Shown here piece after piece: positions 55,325 to 64,000 of a DNA stretch of 64,000 nucleotides. Within the stretch, counting starts at the first letter, position 1, and each line of letters begins with the position of its first letter. This stretch comes from Klebsiella quasipneumoniae subsp. quasipneumoniae (GTDB lineage Bacteria > Pseudomonadota > Gammaproteobacteria > Enterobacterales > Enterobacteriaceae). The notes beneath the pieces are model-generated. The model was given only the letters and a program-made list of their open reading frames with translations, was not told where the DNA came from and made no database searches. The translations under genes were made by a program, and so were the position numbers. The stretch is from NCBI RefSeq assembly GCF_020525925.1, contig NZ_CP084876.1:1860001-1924000 (forward strand). Reading direction: 5' to 3'.

Positions 55325-55357
55325 AACGGGCACCCTGAGAGGTGCCCGTTTTTTTTT
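55325..55357 (+). terminator. prc terminator
   Basis: AACGGGCACC / GGTGCCCGTT stem followed by a run of T, six bases after the prc stop. Confidence 0.9.
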
Positions 55358-55552
55358 GCGCCTGGTCATCGCCATTCAGCTCATCTAACAAAATGTCAAC
55401 CTGCTCTGCCGCTGTCAGCAAGATGCTACAAAATGTAAAGTTGTGTTTTTATCGTGACTTAGCGGGGGCTGATGGTTGAAAATTGCAGCCTGACCCATAC
55501 GATGTGGGTAATCGCATAGTGCGTTTTGTTAAATTGAGGTAAAAAGAAAATT

Positions 55553-56437
55553 ATGATGCGAATCGCGCTTTTCCTGCTGACGAACCTGGCAGTGATGGTC
55601 GTGTTCGGGCTGGTGTTAAGCCTCACGGGGATCCAATCCAGCAGCATGACCGGTCTGTTGATTATGGCCCTGCTGTTCGGCTTCGGTGGTTCTATCGTTT
55701 CGCTGATGATGTCGAAATGGATGGCGCTGAAGTCTGTGGGTGGGGAAGTGATCGAGCAGCCGCGCAACGAAACGGAACGCTGGCTGATGAACACCGTTGC
55801 GCAGCAGGCGCAGCAGGCGGGCATTGCCATGCCGCAGGTGGCTATCTATCACGCCCCTGACATTAACGCCTTCGCTACCGGCGCGCGTCGCGACGCCTCG
55901 CTGGTCGCCGTCAGTACCGGGCTGTTGCAAAACATGAGCCGTGATGAAGCGGAAGCGGTCATCGCCCATGAAATCAGCCACATCGCCAATGGCGATATGG
56001 TCACCATGACGCTGATCCAGGGGGTGGTAAACACCTTCGTTATCTTTATCTCCCGCGTTATCGCGCAGATTGCGGCCGGCTTCCTCGGCGGCAACCGGGA
56101 AGATGAAGGCGAGAGCAGCAATGGCAACCCGCTGATCTACTTCGCTGTCGCCACGGTGCTGGAGCTGGTGTTCGGTATTCTGGCCAGCATTATCACCATG
56201 TGGTTCTCTCGTCATCGCGAGTTCCATGCTGATGCCGGCTCGGCGCGCCTGGTGGGCCGCGAGAAGATGATTGCCGCCCTGCAGCGTCTGAAAACCAGCT
56301 ATGAGCCGCAGGAAGCCAGCAGCATGATGGCGTTCTGCATTAATGGTAAAGCGAAATCCATGAGCGAGCTGTTTATGACCCACCCGCCGCTGGACAAGCG
56401 TATTGAAGCCCTGCGTAGCGGTGAATATCTGAAATAG
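55553..56437 (+). CDS. htpX: Membrane metalloprotease HtpX
   Basis: Zinc endopeptidase of the inner membrane involved in quality control of membrane proteins. Two N-terminal membrane helices, the HEISH zinc motif near residue 140, two more helices, and the third ligand glutamate in [10 protein letters not shown]. 294 residues, E. coli-like. CpxR and heat-shock control are known; I could not assign a clear site in the 195 bases upstream. Confidence 0.97.
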   Translation: MMRIALFLLTNLAVMVVFGLVLSLTGIQSSSMTGLLIMALLFGFGGSIVSLMMSKWMALKSVGGEVIEQPRNETERWLMNTVAQQAQQAGIAMPQVAIYHAPDINAFATGARRDASLVAVSTGLLQNMSRDEAEAVIAHEISHIANGDMVTMTLIQGVVNTFVIFISRVIAQIAAGFLGGNREDEGESSNGNPLIYFAVATVLELVFGILASIITMWFSRHREFHADAGSARLVGREKMIAALQRLKTSYEPQEASSMMAFCINGKAKSMSELFMTHPPLDKRIEALRSGEYLK

Positions 56438-56456
56438 TCCGTCATCTGACGCTGAA

Positions 56457-56495
56457 AATAAAAATCCGCAGCCCGAAGGCTGCGGATTTTTTTTT
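56457..56495. terminator. Bidirectional terminator between htpX and yebQ
   Basis: AAAATCCGCAGCC / GGCTGCGGATTTT stem with a CGAA loop and A-rich and T-rich flanks on either side. Confidence 0.9.
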
Positions 56496-56506
56496 GTCCT
56501 TCATCG

Positions 56507-57877
56507 TCAGGCTGCGCGCGGCTGGGTGACGCGCAGACCGCTAATCAGCGCAGCGACGGTCGCCAGGATGCCGGCCAGCAGCAGGGCGGTGTGGGTGCCG
56601 CTGTTGCCGAGCAGGTTGAACAGCAGGGCCACCAGCGCGGCGCCGGTGCTCTGGCCGAGCAGGCGAGCGGTGCCCAGCATGCCGCTGGCGCCGCCGCTGC
56701 GATGGCTCGGGGCCGAGGCGACAATGGTGTGGTTGTTGGGCGACTGGAACAGCCCGAAGCCGGCGCCGCACAGCGCCATACGCCAGATAATATCCAGATC
56801 GGTGGGCGACGCCGGAAGCAGCGCCAGACCGAACAGGCCGCAGGCCATAACCAGCAGCCCAATGGCCCCCAGCAGCCCCGCATGGCATTTCTCGATTAAA
56901 TAGCCGGCCAGCGGCGCCATCACCATCGTCGCCAGCGGCCACGGCGTCAGCAGCAGGCCGGTTTCCACTTCGCTGCGCCCCATCATCGTCTGCAGGAAGA
57001 AAGGCAGAGAGACCATCGCCAGCATCTGTGCGCAGAAGGAGCAGATGGAGGTGCAGATTGAGAGGGAGAAGAGCGGGATGCGCAGCAGATCGACCGGCAG
57101 CAGCGGGACGGGCATCGTGAGCTGACGGCGAACGAAGAAAAAGCCTACCACCAGCATAGCGGCGACCTCCGCCAGCACCAGCTGCGTGGACTGGCCCTGG
57201 GCGAAACCGCTCAGGGCGGTGATCAACAGCCCGAAGGTCAGCGCGTTCATGATGGCGCTCGGCAAATCGAAGCGGACGATTTTGCTGCGCGCGCTGTTGG
57301 GCGGCAGAAAGCGCATGGCCAGGACAAAGGCGACGATGCCGAGAGGCACGTTAATTAAAAACAGCCATTGCCATGAGGCGAGGGAGAGGATGGCGGCGGC
57401 GATCGTCGGGCCTGCCGCCGAAGAGACGGCGACGACAAAGGAGTTGATACCCATGCCGCGACCGAGAAAGCGCTGCGGATAAATCAGGCGGATCAACGCC
57501 GTGTTTACGCTCATCAGCGCGGCGCCGCCTAGTCCCTGGGCGACGCGGGCGAAGGTCAGCATTTCGAGGCTGCGCGACAGGGCGCAGGCCAGCGAGGTAA
57601 AGATAAACACCACCAGGCCTATCTTATAGATACGGCGATAACCGACCATGTCGCCGAGGAAAGAGAGCGGCAGCAGGGCGATAACAATGGCGATTTGGTA
57701 GGCGTTAACGATCCAGATTGAAGCCGCCGGCGAGGCGTTAAGATCGCTGGCGATGGTTGGCAGCGCGACGTTGGCGATAGCCCCGTCGAGCACGGCCATG
57801 GTCAGCCCAAGCACAATGGTCAGAATGGCGCCATAGCGTTGCGGCAGCGGCACGCCATCGGATGAATTTTTATCCAT
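56507..57877 (-). CDS. yebQ: MFS drug-efflux-like transporter YebQ
   Basis: A 456-residue inner-membrane transporter of the DHA2 (14-helix) major facilitator group. Motif A-like GDMVGYRRIYKIG and motif C-like AVDSSAAGPTIAAA-type sequence (VAVSSAAGPTIAAA) are present. It aligns end to end with E. coli YebQ. Substrate not established. Start MDKNSSDGVPLPQ is preferred; the longer in-frame start at 57928 adds 17 non-conserved residues. Divergent from kdgR. Confidence 0.92.
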   Translation of the reverse strand: MDKNSSDGVPLPQRYGAILTIVLGLTMAVLDGAIANVALPTIASDLNASPAASIWIVNAYQIAIVIALLPLSFLGDMVGYRRIYKIGLVVFIFTSLACALSRSLEMLTFARVAQGLGGAALMSVNTALIRLIYPQRFLGRGMGINSFVVAVSSAAGPTIAAAILSLASWQWLFLINVPLGIVAFVLAMRFLPPNSARSKIVRFDLPSAIMNALTFGLLITALSGFAQGQSTQLVLAEVAAMLVVGFFFVRRQLTMPVPLLPVDLLRIPLFSLSICTSICSFCAQMLAMVSLPFFLQTMMGRSEVETGLLLTPWPLATMVMAPLAGYLIEKCHAGLLGAIGLLVMACGLFGLALLPASPTDLDIIWRMALCGAGFGLFQSPNNHTIVASAPSHRSGGASGMLGTARLLGQSTGAALVALLFNLLGNSGTHTALLLAGILATVAALISGLRVTQPRAA

Positions 57878-58054
57878 GGTGAATATAAGTCTTGAATGAA
57901 ACGGTTTTTTGAATGATGAGTTTAGCATTGATTATTCCGCAGTATGTCGCAGATTTGTAACGAAGTGGCAGAAGAATGATTGCGGCGCAGAGGCGGCGAA
58001 TTTATAATAAAAACCGGTTCTAAATTTTATAAAACAGTTACGACGAGGTGATAA

Positions 58055-58846
58055 ATGGCAGGTGCAGATTTGGATAAACAGCCAGATTCTGTCTCTTCGG
58101 TATTGAAGGTTTTCGGCATCCTGCAGGCGCTGGGTGAAGAGCGTGAAATTGGCATTACCGAACTGTCCCAGCGCGTCATGATGTCGAAAAGCACCGTTTA
58201 TCGCTTTTTACAGACCATGAAATCACTGGGCTATGTGGCGCAGGAGGGAGAGTCTGAGAAATACTCCCTCACGCTCAAACTGTTCGAGCTGGGCGCGCGC
58301 GCGCTGCAGAACGTCGATCTGGTGCGCAGCGCCGATATTCAGATGCGGGAACTCTCCCGCCTGACGAAAGAGACTATCCATCTCGGCGCGCTGGATGAAG
58401 ACAGTATTGTTTACATTCACAAGATTGATTCAATGTATAACCTGCGGATGTACTCGCGTATCGGCCGTCGCAACCCGCTGTACAGCACCGCGATTGGCAA
58501 GGTTCTGCTGGCGTGGCGCGATCGGAGCGAAGTGGAGCAGATCCTTGACGGCGTGGAGTATAAACGCAGCACCGAGCGGACCATCACCAGTACCGCTGAG
58601 TTGCTGAAGGTGCTGGATGGCGTTCGCGAGCAGGGGTATGGCGAAGATAACGAAGAGCAGGAAGAGGGGCTACGCTGCATCGGGGTGCCGGTATTCGACC
58701 GTTTCGGCGTGGTCATTGCCGGGCTGAGTATCTCTTTCCCGACCTTACGTTTCTCTGAAGAACGTTTGCATGAATATGTGGCGATGCTGCACCAGGCGGC
58801 GCGCAAGATTTCTGAGCAGATGGGATATAACGACTACCCCTTCTGA
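58055..58846 (+). CDS. kdgR: Pectin/hexuronate catabolism repressor KdgR
   Basis: IclR-family repressor released by KDG, controlling pectin and KDG uptake and catabolism. N-terminal winged helix-turn-helix (LSQRVMMSKSTVYRFLQTM) and C-terminal effector domain (GRRNPLYSTAIGKVLLAW). 263 residues, almost identical to E. coli. In this genome its likely targets include the module at 2928-5655 and eda at 35002. Confidence 0.97.
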   Translation: MAGADLDKQPDSVSSVLKVFGILQALGEEREIGITELSQRVMMSKSTVYRFLQTMKSLGYVAQEGESEKYSLTLKLFELGARALQNVDLVRSADIQMRELSRLTKETIHLGALDEDSIVYIHKIDSMYNLRMYSRIGRRNPLYSTAIGKVLLAWRDRSEVEQILDGVEYKRSTERTITSTAELLKVLDGVREQGYGEDNEEQEEGLRCIGVPVFDRFGVVIAGLSISFPTLRFSEERLHEYVAMLHQAARKISEQMGYNDYPF

Positions 58847-58903
58847 CACGGCGCTGAAGCATTCGGCGACCGCGGCGCTATCGTCGCGGTCGCCGGTTCG
58901 ATC

Positions 58904-59143
58904 TTAGCCGTTATCGACGACGGTTGCGCTTTTACGCAGCAGCGGGCAGCTGCTGACGCCGATCACGCCGCTATTGGAATGCACATAAAGTGCGGTACTG
59001 ACCCCACGGGCGGTGAGATATTGACACTTCAGGCCCAGACCGCCGACGTTTTCTTCACTGTGGAATAATACCCCGTAGCCGCTTAATAATACGCCAATCC
59101 ATAAGATAGCCACTACGACAATAGTACGAATGATTAATCGCAT
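58904..59143 (-). CDS. yobH: Small exported protein YobH
   Basis: A 79-residue protein, E. coli YobH length, with a signal-anchor-like N-terminus (IIRTIVVVAILWIGVLLSGYG) and two conserved cysteines (LKCQYLTARGVST and SCPLLRKS). Function unknown. Convergent with kdgR, divergent from mgrB. Confidence 0.9.
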   Translation of the reverse strand: MRLIIRTIVVVAILWIGVLLSGYGVLFHSEENVGGLGLKCQYLTARGVSTALYVHSNSGVIGVSSCPLLRKSATVVDNG

Positions 59144-59236
59144 TGATGCCTCATTATTTGTAAGATCCTTGCCGTGATTTTGACACGAACACGTTTTGAA
59201 ACAAGTCGATGATTCCTAAACTTGCCTTTCGTATTA

Positions 59237-59253
59237 CAGTTAGCCGCGGTTTA
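59237..59253 (+). promoter_or_regulatory. Probable PhoP box of mgrB
   Basis: CAGTTA-GCCGC-GGTTTA: the second half is a perfect PhoP repeat, the first partial, with the correct five-base spacer. A -10-like TATCCT follows 12 bases downstream (59266-59271), the spacing seen in PhoP-activated promoters. Confidence 0.6.
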
Positions 59254-59302
59254 AGAAGGCCGTGTTATCCTGGCGACATAAAGTACTGATGCGGAGAGTG
59301 GA

Positions 59303-59446
59303 GTGAAAAAATTACGGTGGGTTTTACTGATAGTCATCATAGCAGGCTGCCTGTTGCTGTGGACTCAGATGCTTAACGTAATGTGCGACCAGGATGTTCA
59401 GTTTTTCAGCGGCATTTGCACTATCAACAAATTTATCCCGTGGTAA
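59303..59446 (+). CDS. mgrB: PhoQ inhibitor peptide MgrB, intact
   Basis: A 47-residue inner-membrane peptide that binds PhoQ and damps PhoPQ signalling. GTG start after GGAGAGTGGA. One membrane span (residues 7-23) and the cysteines C28 and C39 needed for function are present, together with C16 in the span. The sequence ends in INKFIPW and is identical to the K. pneumoniae wild-type form as I recall it, with no insertion or early stop. Loss of mgrB is a common route to colistin resistance in Klebsiella, so this locus does not carry that change. Confidence 0.96.
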   Translation: MKKLRWVLLIVIIAGCLLLWTQMLNVMCDQDVQFFSGICTINKFIPW

Positions 59447-59520
59447 GACATTTTTCTGACGACTGATTTCCTTCTGCGCCGCGGGTGGTAGAATGAACGC
59501 CTTCTCTTTGAGGTGGTGAA

Positions 59521-59811
59521 ATGAGTGAGTTACTAAATCCTGGGATCTTAAATCTGGCATCGCTGGCCGTGTCTGTGGCGCTGCTGCTTGTCGGTCTGTT
59601 GTTATGGTTCTTCGTCAACCGCGCCAGCTCGCGGGCGAATGAGCAGATAGAACTGCTGCAGGCGCTATTGGATCAGCAAAAGCGGCAGAATGCGCTGCTA
59701 CGTCGCCTGTGCGAAGCCAGTGCGCCGGAAAAAGAGGACGTGGCTGAGCCGACCGTCGCCGGTAAGGCGAAAGGGGAGGACGAGTTTATCCGCCTGGTGG
59801 CAGAGCGCTAA
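59521..59811 (+). CDS. yebO: Small membrane protein YebO
   Basis: A 96-residue protein with one N-terminal membrane span (LASLAVSVALLLVGLLLWFFV) and a cytoplasmic coiled-coil-like tail (NEQIELLQALLDQQKRQNALLRRL), matching E. coli YebO. Function unknown. GAGGTGG precedes the ATG. Confidence 0.92.
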   Translation: MSELLNPGILNLASLAVSVALLLVGLLLWFFVNRASSRANEQIELLQALLDQQKRQNALLRRLCEASAPEKEDVAEPTVAGKAKGEDEFIRLVAER

Positions 59812-59820
59812 GTACCTCGA

Positions 59821-59848
59821 CAGGTGTGCATCATAAGATGCGCACCTG
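59821..59848. other. Perfect hairpin without T-tract after yebO
   Basis: CAGGTGTGCATC / GATGCGCACCTG stem (one T-G wobble) with an ATAA loop, ten bases after the yebO stop. No T-run follows on either strand, so it is not a standard terminator. The remaining stretch 59849-60410 is AT-rich and holds no gene I can support; a TATAAT at 60309-60314 is the best promoter candidate for yobF-cspC. Confidence 0.6.
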
Positions 59849-60410
59849 CATGATAGCGGGCGGTAATATCTTATTCTTATTCCATTATTCCATTATTCCT
59901 TTCTCAATGTACTATCCCCTTTTTTACACGCTGTAAATAAAGTGATCCCCGCCGCGTTTATTGTTGGATAACGTGACGCTGTCATCTTTTTTTCATTATT
60001 AAGGTGCAGAATTAGCACTATTTTTAGCGTGATGACTAACAGGTTTTATTATCACTACACTGGCGTGGCTTTAGCGATTTTTCGTCTGGGGTTATAACGA
60101 ATTTTGCGCATCAATATTCATCATGGCCCGCCAGTCGCCCGTATACTGGCAGTTCGTATACGGACATACCTGGACGAAGCGAAGTTGTTGAGCTATGGTA
60201 AAAAAGTTGCCGTTACCGGGCTGCGCTCTTGCGTTATTGATAACCGCCATAGCGCCTTGCCAGGGGCGACAAACACGCATAAATGTGCAGGCGATCAAAG
60301 GATTACCTTATAATTTGTGCGAACGATCGAGACACGTTTAAAAATGGCTTGCCATTATTTACGTAGTGTGTGATAACACCTTTCGGGTTAAACGAGGTAC
60401 AGTTCTGTTT

Positions 60411-60485
60411 ATGTGTGGCATTTTCAGTAAAGAAGTCCTGAGTAAACACGTTGTCGTTGAATACCGCTTCTCTGCCGAACCTTAA
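60411..60485 (+). CDS. yobF: YobF, short form (24 residues)
   Basis: Starts [14 protein letters not shown] and ends FSAEP with a TAA. The E. coli protein, as I remember it, continues for another 23 residues (YIGASCSNVSVLSM...). Here the DNA after the stop still resembles the E. coli codons (ISASCSYVSVLSM can be read) but is interrupted by two in-frame stops. The gene lies 82 bases before cspC, with which it is cotranscribed in E. coli. Function is linked to stress response there; the short form may be the normal Klebsiella state. Confidence 0.8.
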   Translation: MCGIFSKEVLSKHVVVEYRFSAEP

Positions 60486-60567
60486 ATTAGTGCCTCATGC
60501 AGTTATGTGTCAGTTTTATCTATGTAAACGCCAGCAGGCGAAGAAAACAGTCTAAGGAATTTTGCAA

Positions 60568-60777
60568 ATGGCAAAGATTAAAGGTCAAGTTAAGTGGTTC
60601 AACGAGTCTAAAGGTTTTGGTTTCATTACTCCGGCTGATGGCAGCAAAGACGTGTTCGTACACTTCTCCGCTATCCAGGGTAACGGCTTCAAAACTCTGG
60701 CTGAAGGCCAGAACGTTGAGTTCGAAATTCAGGACGGCCAGAAAGGTCCGGCTGCAGTTAACGTAACTGCTATCTGA
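60568..60777 (+). CDS. cspC: Cold-shock-family RNA chaperone CspC
   Basis: A 69-residue OB-fold RNA-binding protein, constitutively expressed in E. coli and stabilising rpoS and other mRNAs. RNP1 KGFGFITP and RNP2 VFVHFSAI are intact. Start [10 protein letters not shown] with AAGGA ten bases upstream; an ATG two codons earlier (60562) is less likely. Confidence 0.98.
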
Positions 60778-60799
60778 TACAAGACCACTCTTCTTGTAT

Positions 60800-60825
60800 A
60801 AAAGCCTCGCCTGCGCGGGGCTTTT
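60800..60825 (+). terminator. cspC terminator
   Basis: AAAGCCTCGC / GCGGGGCTTT stem with one wobble, followed by TGCGTTTTTATT. Confidence 0.75.
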
Positions 60826-60964
60826 GCGTTTTTATTGCAAAGCATGTCATTTTTCCCCCTCTCGTCGCGTCTTGTTGCAAATACTCAACTTTATTAGCAT
60901 TGTGTAGCAGTCTGTTTTGCTAATTTTCTGTTAAATCAGTTGGTTGCAAAACAATGCCGGAGCT

Positions 60965-62713
60965 ATGGTGCTAAATAAAAAAATGAAGTCCGCCGCCAGC
61001 TTTACCCCGATTCGCTTCGGGTTACTCTGCGTGGCCATACTCGGTTGTCTGGGACTGCTATTGGCCCGCGTGGGCTGGCTGCAGATTATTTCCCCCGATA
61101 ATCTGGTAAAACAAGAGGATATGCGTTCTCTGCGCGAAGAGCCCGTTGCGGTTGAGCGGGGGATGATCACCGACCGGGAAGGACGACCGCTGGCGGTGAG
61201 CGTTCCGGTCAGCGCAATCTGGATCGACCCGCAGACCACCATGGAGAAGGGCGGCGTCGGCTACGGACCCCGCTGGCAGGCGATGGCCGAAGCGCTGCAT
61301 CTCAACCTCGGGGAACTGGCCCAGCGGGTACAGAGCCATCCCCACGCCCGCTTTCTCTATCTGGCGCGGCAGATCAATCCCGAGCAGGCGGCGTGGATTG
61401 ATAAACTGCATCTGCCAGGCGTCTACCTGCGCGATGAATCGCGGCGTTTCTATCCGGCAGGCCATGTGGCAGCCAATCTGCTGGGCTTTACCAATGTCGA
61501 TAATCAGGGCATCGAAGGGGTGGAGAAAAGCTTCAACGCCCAGCTGACCGGTAAACCCGGGCGACGTCTGGTGCGGAAAGATAAACATGGCAATGTGATT
61601 GAGAACATTACCGAAGTACCGCCGGTGCCGGCGCATAATCTGCAGCTGAGTATCGATGAGCGCCTGCAGACGGTGACGGAAGATGCCCTCGACAACGCTG
61701 TTCGCTGGAATAAAGCCGAGTCCGGGGCGGCGGTGCTGATTAAAATCGATACCGGCGAGATCCTGGCGATGGCCAGCTATCCGGACTTCAATCCCAACAA
61801 TCGCGATGCCGCAACGCTGGATGATTTTCGCAACCGGGCCATCAGCGATACCTTCGAGCCGGGGTCGACCGTCAAACCGCTGGTGATCATGACCGCGCTG
61901 CAGCAGGGGATTGTCCAGCCGGACAGCGTCGTGGACACTCATCCGTTTGTCCTCGACGGCCACCGTATCCGCGATGTCGGCTATTATCCGGAGCTGAGCC
62001 TGACCGGCATCCTGCAGAAATCCAGCGATACCGGCGTATCGCATCTCTCGCTCGCCATGCCGGTGCAGCATCTGATTGACACCTATACGGCTTTCGGCTT
62101 CGGCGAGCCGACGGGGTTGGGGTTGACCGGCGAAAGCGCCGGGCTGATGCCGCATCGTCGTTACTGGGGGCAACTGGATCGCGCCACCTTCGCTTTCGGC
62201 TATGGTTTGATGGTTACCCCGCTCCAGCTGGCGCATGTTTACGCCACCATCGGCGGCTTCGGCATACAACGACCGTTGTCGATCACCCGCATTGATCCGC
62301 CGGTGATTGGCACGCGCGTAATGCCGGAGAATATTGTTCACAGCGTGGAGCATATGATGGAGAGCGTGGCGCTCCCGGGCGGGGGCGGTACCAAAGCGGC
62401 GGTGCGCGACTACCGGGTGGCGGTTAAAACGGGGACGGCGAAGAAAATCGGTCCGGACGGCAAATATATCGACAAATATGTCGCCTATACCGCCGGCGTG
62501 GCGCCCGCCAGCCGTCCGCAGTTCGCGCTGGTTGTAGTGATGAACGATCCGAGCAATGGCTCCTATTACGGCGGGGCCGTTTCCGCCCCGGTATTCAGCC
62601 AGATTATGGGCGATGTCCTGCGGCTGGAGAACGTCATGCCGGACGGCATGCCACAAGGGGCGGAGAATCTGATCGTTATGCACGACAGCCAGCCGCTGGC
62701 GCCGGCGCTGTAA
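60965..62713 (+). CDS. Second FtsI-like transpeptidase (PBP3 paralog)
   Basis: A class B penicillin-binding protein highly similar to FtsI but not at the mra/dcw locus. It corresponds in position and sequence type to Salmonella PBP3SAL, which supports division in acidic, host-like conditions. One N-terminal membrane span (about residues 18-38), the pedestal domain ([15 protein letters not shown]), then the catalytic domain with S301-T-V-K304, S353-S-D355 and K488-T-G-T. The second motif reads SSD rather than the SSN of E. coli FtsI. 582 residues from the ATG at 60965; GGAG spacing slightly favours the GTG one codon later (60968). Confidence 0.93.
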   Translation: MVLNKKMKSAASFTPIRFGLLCVAILGCLGLLLARVGWLQIISPDNLVKQEDMRSLREEPVAVERGMITDREGRPLAVSVPVSAIWIDPQTTMEKGGVGYGPRWQAMAEALHLNLGELAQRVQSHPHARFLYLARQINPEQAAWIDKLHLPGVYLRDESRRFYPAGHVAANLLGFTNVDNQGIEGVEKSFNAQLTGKPGRRLVRKDKHGNVIENITEVPPVPAHNLQLSIDERLQTVTEDALDNAVRWNKAESGAAVLIKIDTGEILAMASYPDFNPNNRDAATLDDFRNRAISDTFEPGSTVKPLVIMTALQQGIVQPDSVVDTHPFVLDGHRIRDVGYYPELSLTGILQKSSDTGVSHLSLAMPVQHLIDTYTAFGFGEPTGLGLTGESAGLMPHRRYWGQLDRATFAFGYGLMVTPLQLAHVYATIGGFGIQRPLSITRIDPPVIGTRVMPENIVHSVEHMMESVALPGGGGTKAAVRDYRVAVKTGTAKKIGPDGKYIDKYVAYTAGVAPASRPQFALVVVMNDPSNGSYYGGAVSAPVFSQIMGDVLRLENVMPDGMPQGAENLIVMHDSQPLAPAL

Positions 62714-62774
62714 CAGTGGTCTGCAGGGGCGAATAGCGCTACACTTTCGCCCTTTCAGCGACACCGGAGCCGTC

Positions 62775-63569
62775 ATGTCATACAGTTGCCCCCTTTGCCA
62801 CGCGTCGCTCAGCCGTAGCGACAATCACTATTCCTGCCCGCAGCGGCACCAGTTCGATCTGGCGAAAGAGGGGTACGTCAATCTGCTACCGGTGCAGTTC
62901 AAACGGTCGCGCGATCCCGGCGACAGCGCTGAGATGATGCAGGCCCGTCGGGCGTTCCTCGACGCCGGGCATTATCAGCCGCTGCGGGACGCTATCGCTG
63001 AGCGACTGCGGCACGCTACCCCTCAGGCATTACTGGATATCGGCTGCGGCGAAGGATATTACACCCACGCATTTGCCGCCATCGCCAGCCGCAGCTGGGG
63101 GCTGGACGTGTCGAAGCCGGCAATCCGCGCGGCGGCGAAACGCTATCCGCAGGTGAATTTTTGTGTCGCCTCCAGCCAGCGGCTGCCATTCTCCGATAAC
63201 AGCTTCGATGCGGTAGTGCGCATTTACGCCCCCTGCAACGCCGGTGAGCTGGCGCGGGTGGTGCGGCCTGGCGGATGGGTGATCACTGCCACGCCGGGAC
63301 CCCGCCATCTGCTGGAGCTGAAAGGGCTGATTTACGATGAGATCCGCCTGCATGAGCTGAAGACGGAAGCGATGCCGGGGTTCCGCCTGAATGCTCAGCA
63401 GCAGCTGGCTTATCCGATGACCCTGACGGGAAGTGAAGCGCAGGCCCTGCTGCAGATGACGCCGTTCGCGTGGCGGGCCAAAGCCGAAGTGCATGACGCG
63501 CTGCGTCAGCAGGCGACCTTTGGCTGCCAGACCGATTTTATGATCCATTGCTGGCAGCGTGAGGAGTAA
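62775..63569 (+). CDS. rlmA: 23S rRNA m1G745 methyltransferase RlmA
   Basis: Methylates N1 of G745 in 23S rRNA. N-terminal zinc-binding site (CPLCHASL...CPQRHQFD), then a Rossmann fold with [12 protein letters not shown] and [11 protein letters not shown]. 264 residues, slightly shorter than E. coli (269). The start follows the PBP3 paralog by 61 bases. Confidence 0.96.
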   Translation: MSYSCPLCHASLSRSDNHYSCPQRHQFDLAKEGYVNLLPVQFKRSRDPGDSAEMMQARRAFLDAGHYQPLRDAIAERLRHATPQALLDIGCGEGYYTHAFAAIASRSWGLDVSKPAIRAAAKRYPQVNFCVASSQRLPFSDNSFDAVVRIYAPCNAGELARVVRPGGWVITATPGPRHLLELKGLIYDEIRLHELKTEAMPGFRLNAQQQLAYPMTLTGSEAQALLQMTPFAWRAKAEVHDALRQQATFGCQTDFMIHCWQREE

Positions 63570-63572
63570 AGC

Positions 63573-64000
63573 TTAACCGGCGAAATGGCTCCAGAGAATT
63601 TCGCTGCCGATGCCAATCAGTACGATACCGCCGAGAATTTCGGCCCGTTTGCCCAGCAGCGGGCCGATAAAGCGACCCACCATAATCCCCAGCGTCGACA
63701 TGATAAAGGTGGCGCAGCCGATCGCCAGCGCGGTGGTCACAATGCTGACCTGCAGGAAGGCCAGACCGACGCCGACGGCCATCGCGTCAAGGCTGGTGGC
63801 GAAGGCGGTGGTGACCAGCAGCCAGAAGCCATGCCGGCGGGGCGCCTCGCACGCCTCGTCGCTATCGCCGCGAAGCCCTTCAACAATCATCCGCCCGCCG
63901 AGAAACACCAGCAGAATAAAAGCAATCCAGTGATTCCACTCGAGCACAAACTGGCTGGCCAGCATGCCCAGTCCCCAGCCGACCAGCGGCGTCAGGGTTT
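63573..64000 (-). CDS. mntP: Manganese exporter MntP, N-terminal part beyond window
   Basis: Inner-membrane Mn2+ efflux pump (formerly YebN). The frame stays open to base 64000, where it reads [14 protein letters not shown], matching the first third of E. coli MntP, so the start lies outside. Two inverted halves; the second DXXXA-type motif is in [12 protein letters not shown]. About 142 of roughly 188 residues are present. In E. coli it is under MntR and a Mn-sensing yybP-ykoY riboswitch, which would lie beyond the window. Confidence 0.95.
   Translation of the reverse strand, partial: TLTPLVGWGLGMLASQFVLEWNHWIAFILLVFLGGRMIVEGLRGDSDEACEAPRRHGFWLLVTTAFATSLDAMAVGVGLAFLQVSIVTTALAIGCATFIMSTLGIMVGRFIGPLLGKRAEILGGIVLIGIGSEILWSHFAG

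Noticed and set aside
60104..60313. Short overlapping ORFs on both strands in the yebO-yobF gap
   Set aside because: No ribosome-binding site, no family resemblance, and the two frames mirror each other.
61058..62824. 588-residue minus-strand frame opposite the PBP3 paralog
   Set aside because: Antisense shadow with low-complexity Arg/His composition; PBP motifs on the other strand are decisive.

Overview
The window is chromosomal DNA of a GC-rich enterobacterium, almost certainly Klebsiella (K. pneumoniae complex). Nearly every protein is close to its E. coli K-12 counterpart as I remember it, and gene order follows the E. coli otsBA - argS - ruvABC - znu - zwf/edd/eda - prc - mgrB - cspC - mntP segment. 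The Klebsiella assignment rests on three things: flagellar and chemotaxis genes are missing between uspC and argS, the MgrB sequence is the one known from K. pneumoniae, and there are a pectin-sugar cassette and a malate/2-hydroxycarboxylate cassette. No prophage, insertion sequence, CRISPR array, tRNA or rRNA is visible.

Layout. 1-2571: trehalose synthesis (otsB, cut by the window edge, and otsA) and uspC. 2572-5711: a two-gene rhamnogalacturonide/oligogalacturonide module (GPH-type transporter plus GH105 hydrolase) where E. coli has flh-che-mot. 5716-12769: argS, yecM, cutC, cmoAB, yecN, yecE, yecD. 13037-18303: aspS-nudB-yebC-ruvC-ruvAB, with an SOS box before ruvA. 18366-23350: znuCB and znuA around a Zur box, then mepM and lpxM. 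23381-28597: an accessory C4-dicarboxylate module (orphan CitB-type response regulator, NAD-type malic enzyme and AEC permease on the minus strand; divergent 2HCT transporter on the plus strand), with a CRP site between the halves. 28661-35643: central carbon genes pykA, hexR, zwf, edd, eda. 35702-42743: purT, yebG, yebE, ptrB, exoX, holE, yobA, yebZ. 42760-45948: yebY, the SdsR/RyeA small RNA pair, a putative small membrane protein, a VirK/YbjX-family gene, pphA, yebW. 46046-56437: yebV, rsmF, letB, letA, msrC, proQ, prc, htpX. 56507-64000: yebQ, kdgR, yobH, mgrB (intact), yebO, a shortened yobF, cspC, a second FtsI-like transpeptidase, rlmA and a partial mntP.

Functional links. KdgR, the pectin-catabolism repressor, lies in the same window as the GH105/transporter pair and as eda, whose product cleaves the KDPG made from pectin sugars. 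HexR sits divergent to zwf with a clear HexR palindrome between them, controlling entry to the Entner-Doudoroff route (zwf-edd-eda). Two SOS boxes (ruvA, yebG), a PurR box (purT), a Zur box (znu), a CRP box (malate module) and a probable PhoP box (mgrB) can be read directly. Compared with my memory of E. coli K-12, torYZ, yebB, yebF and yobB are absent from their usual places.
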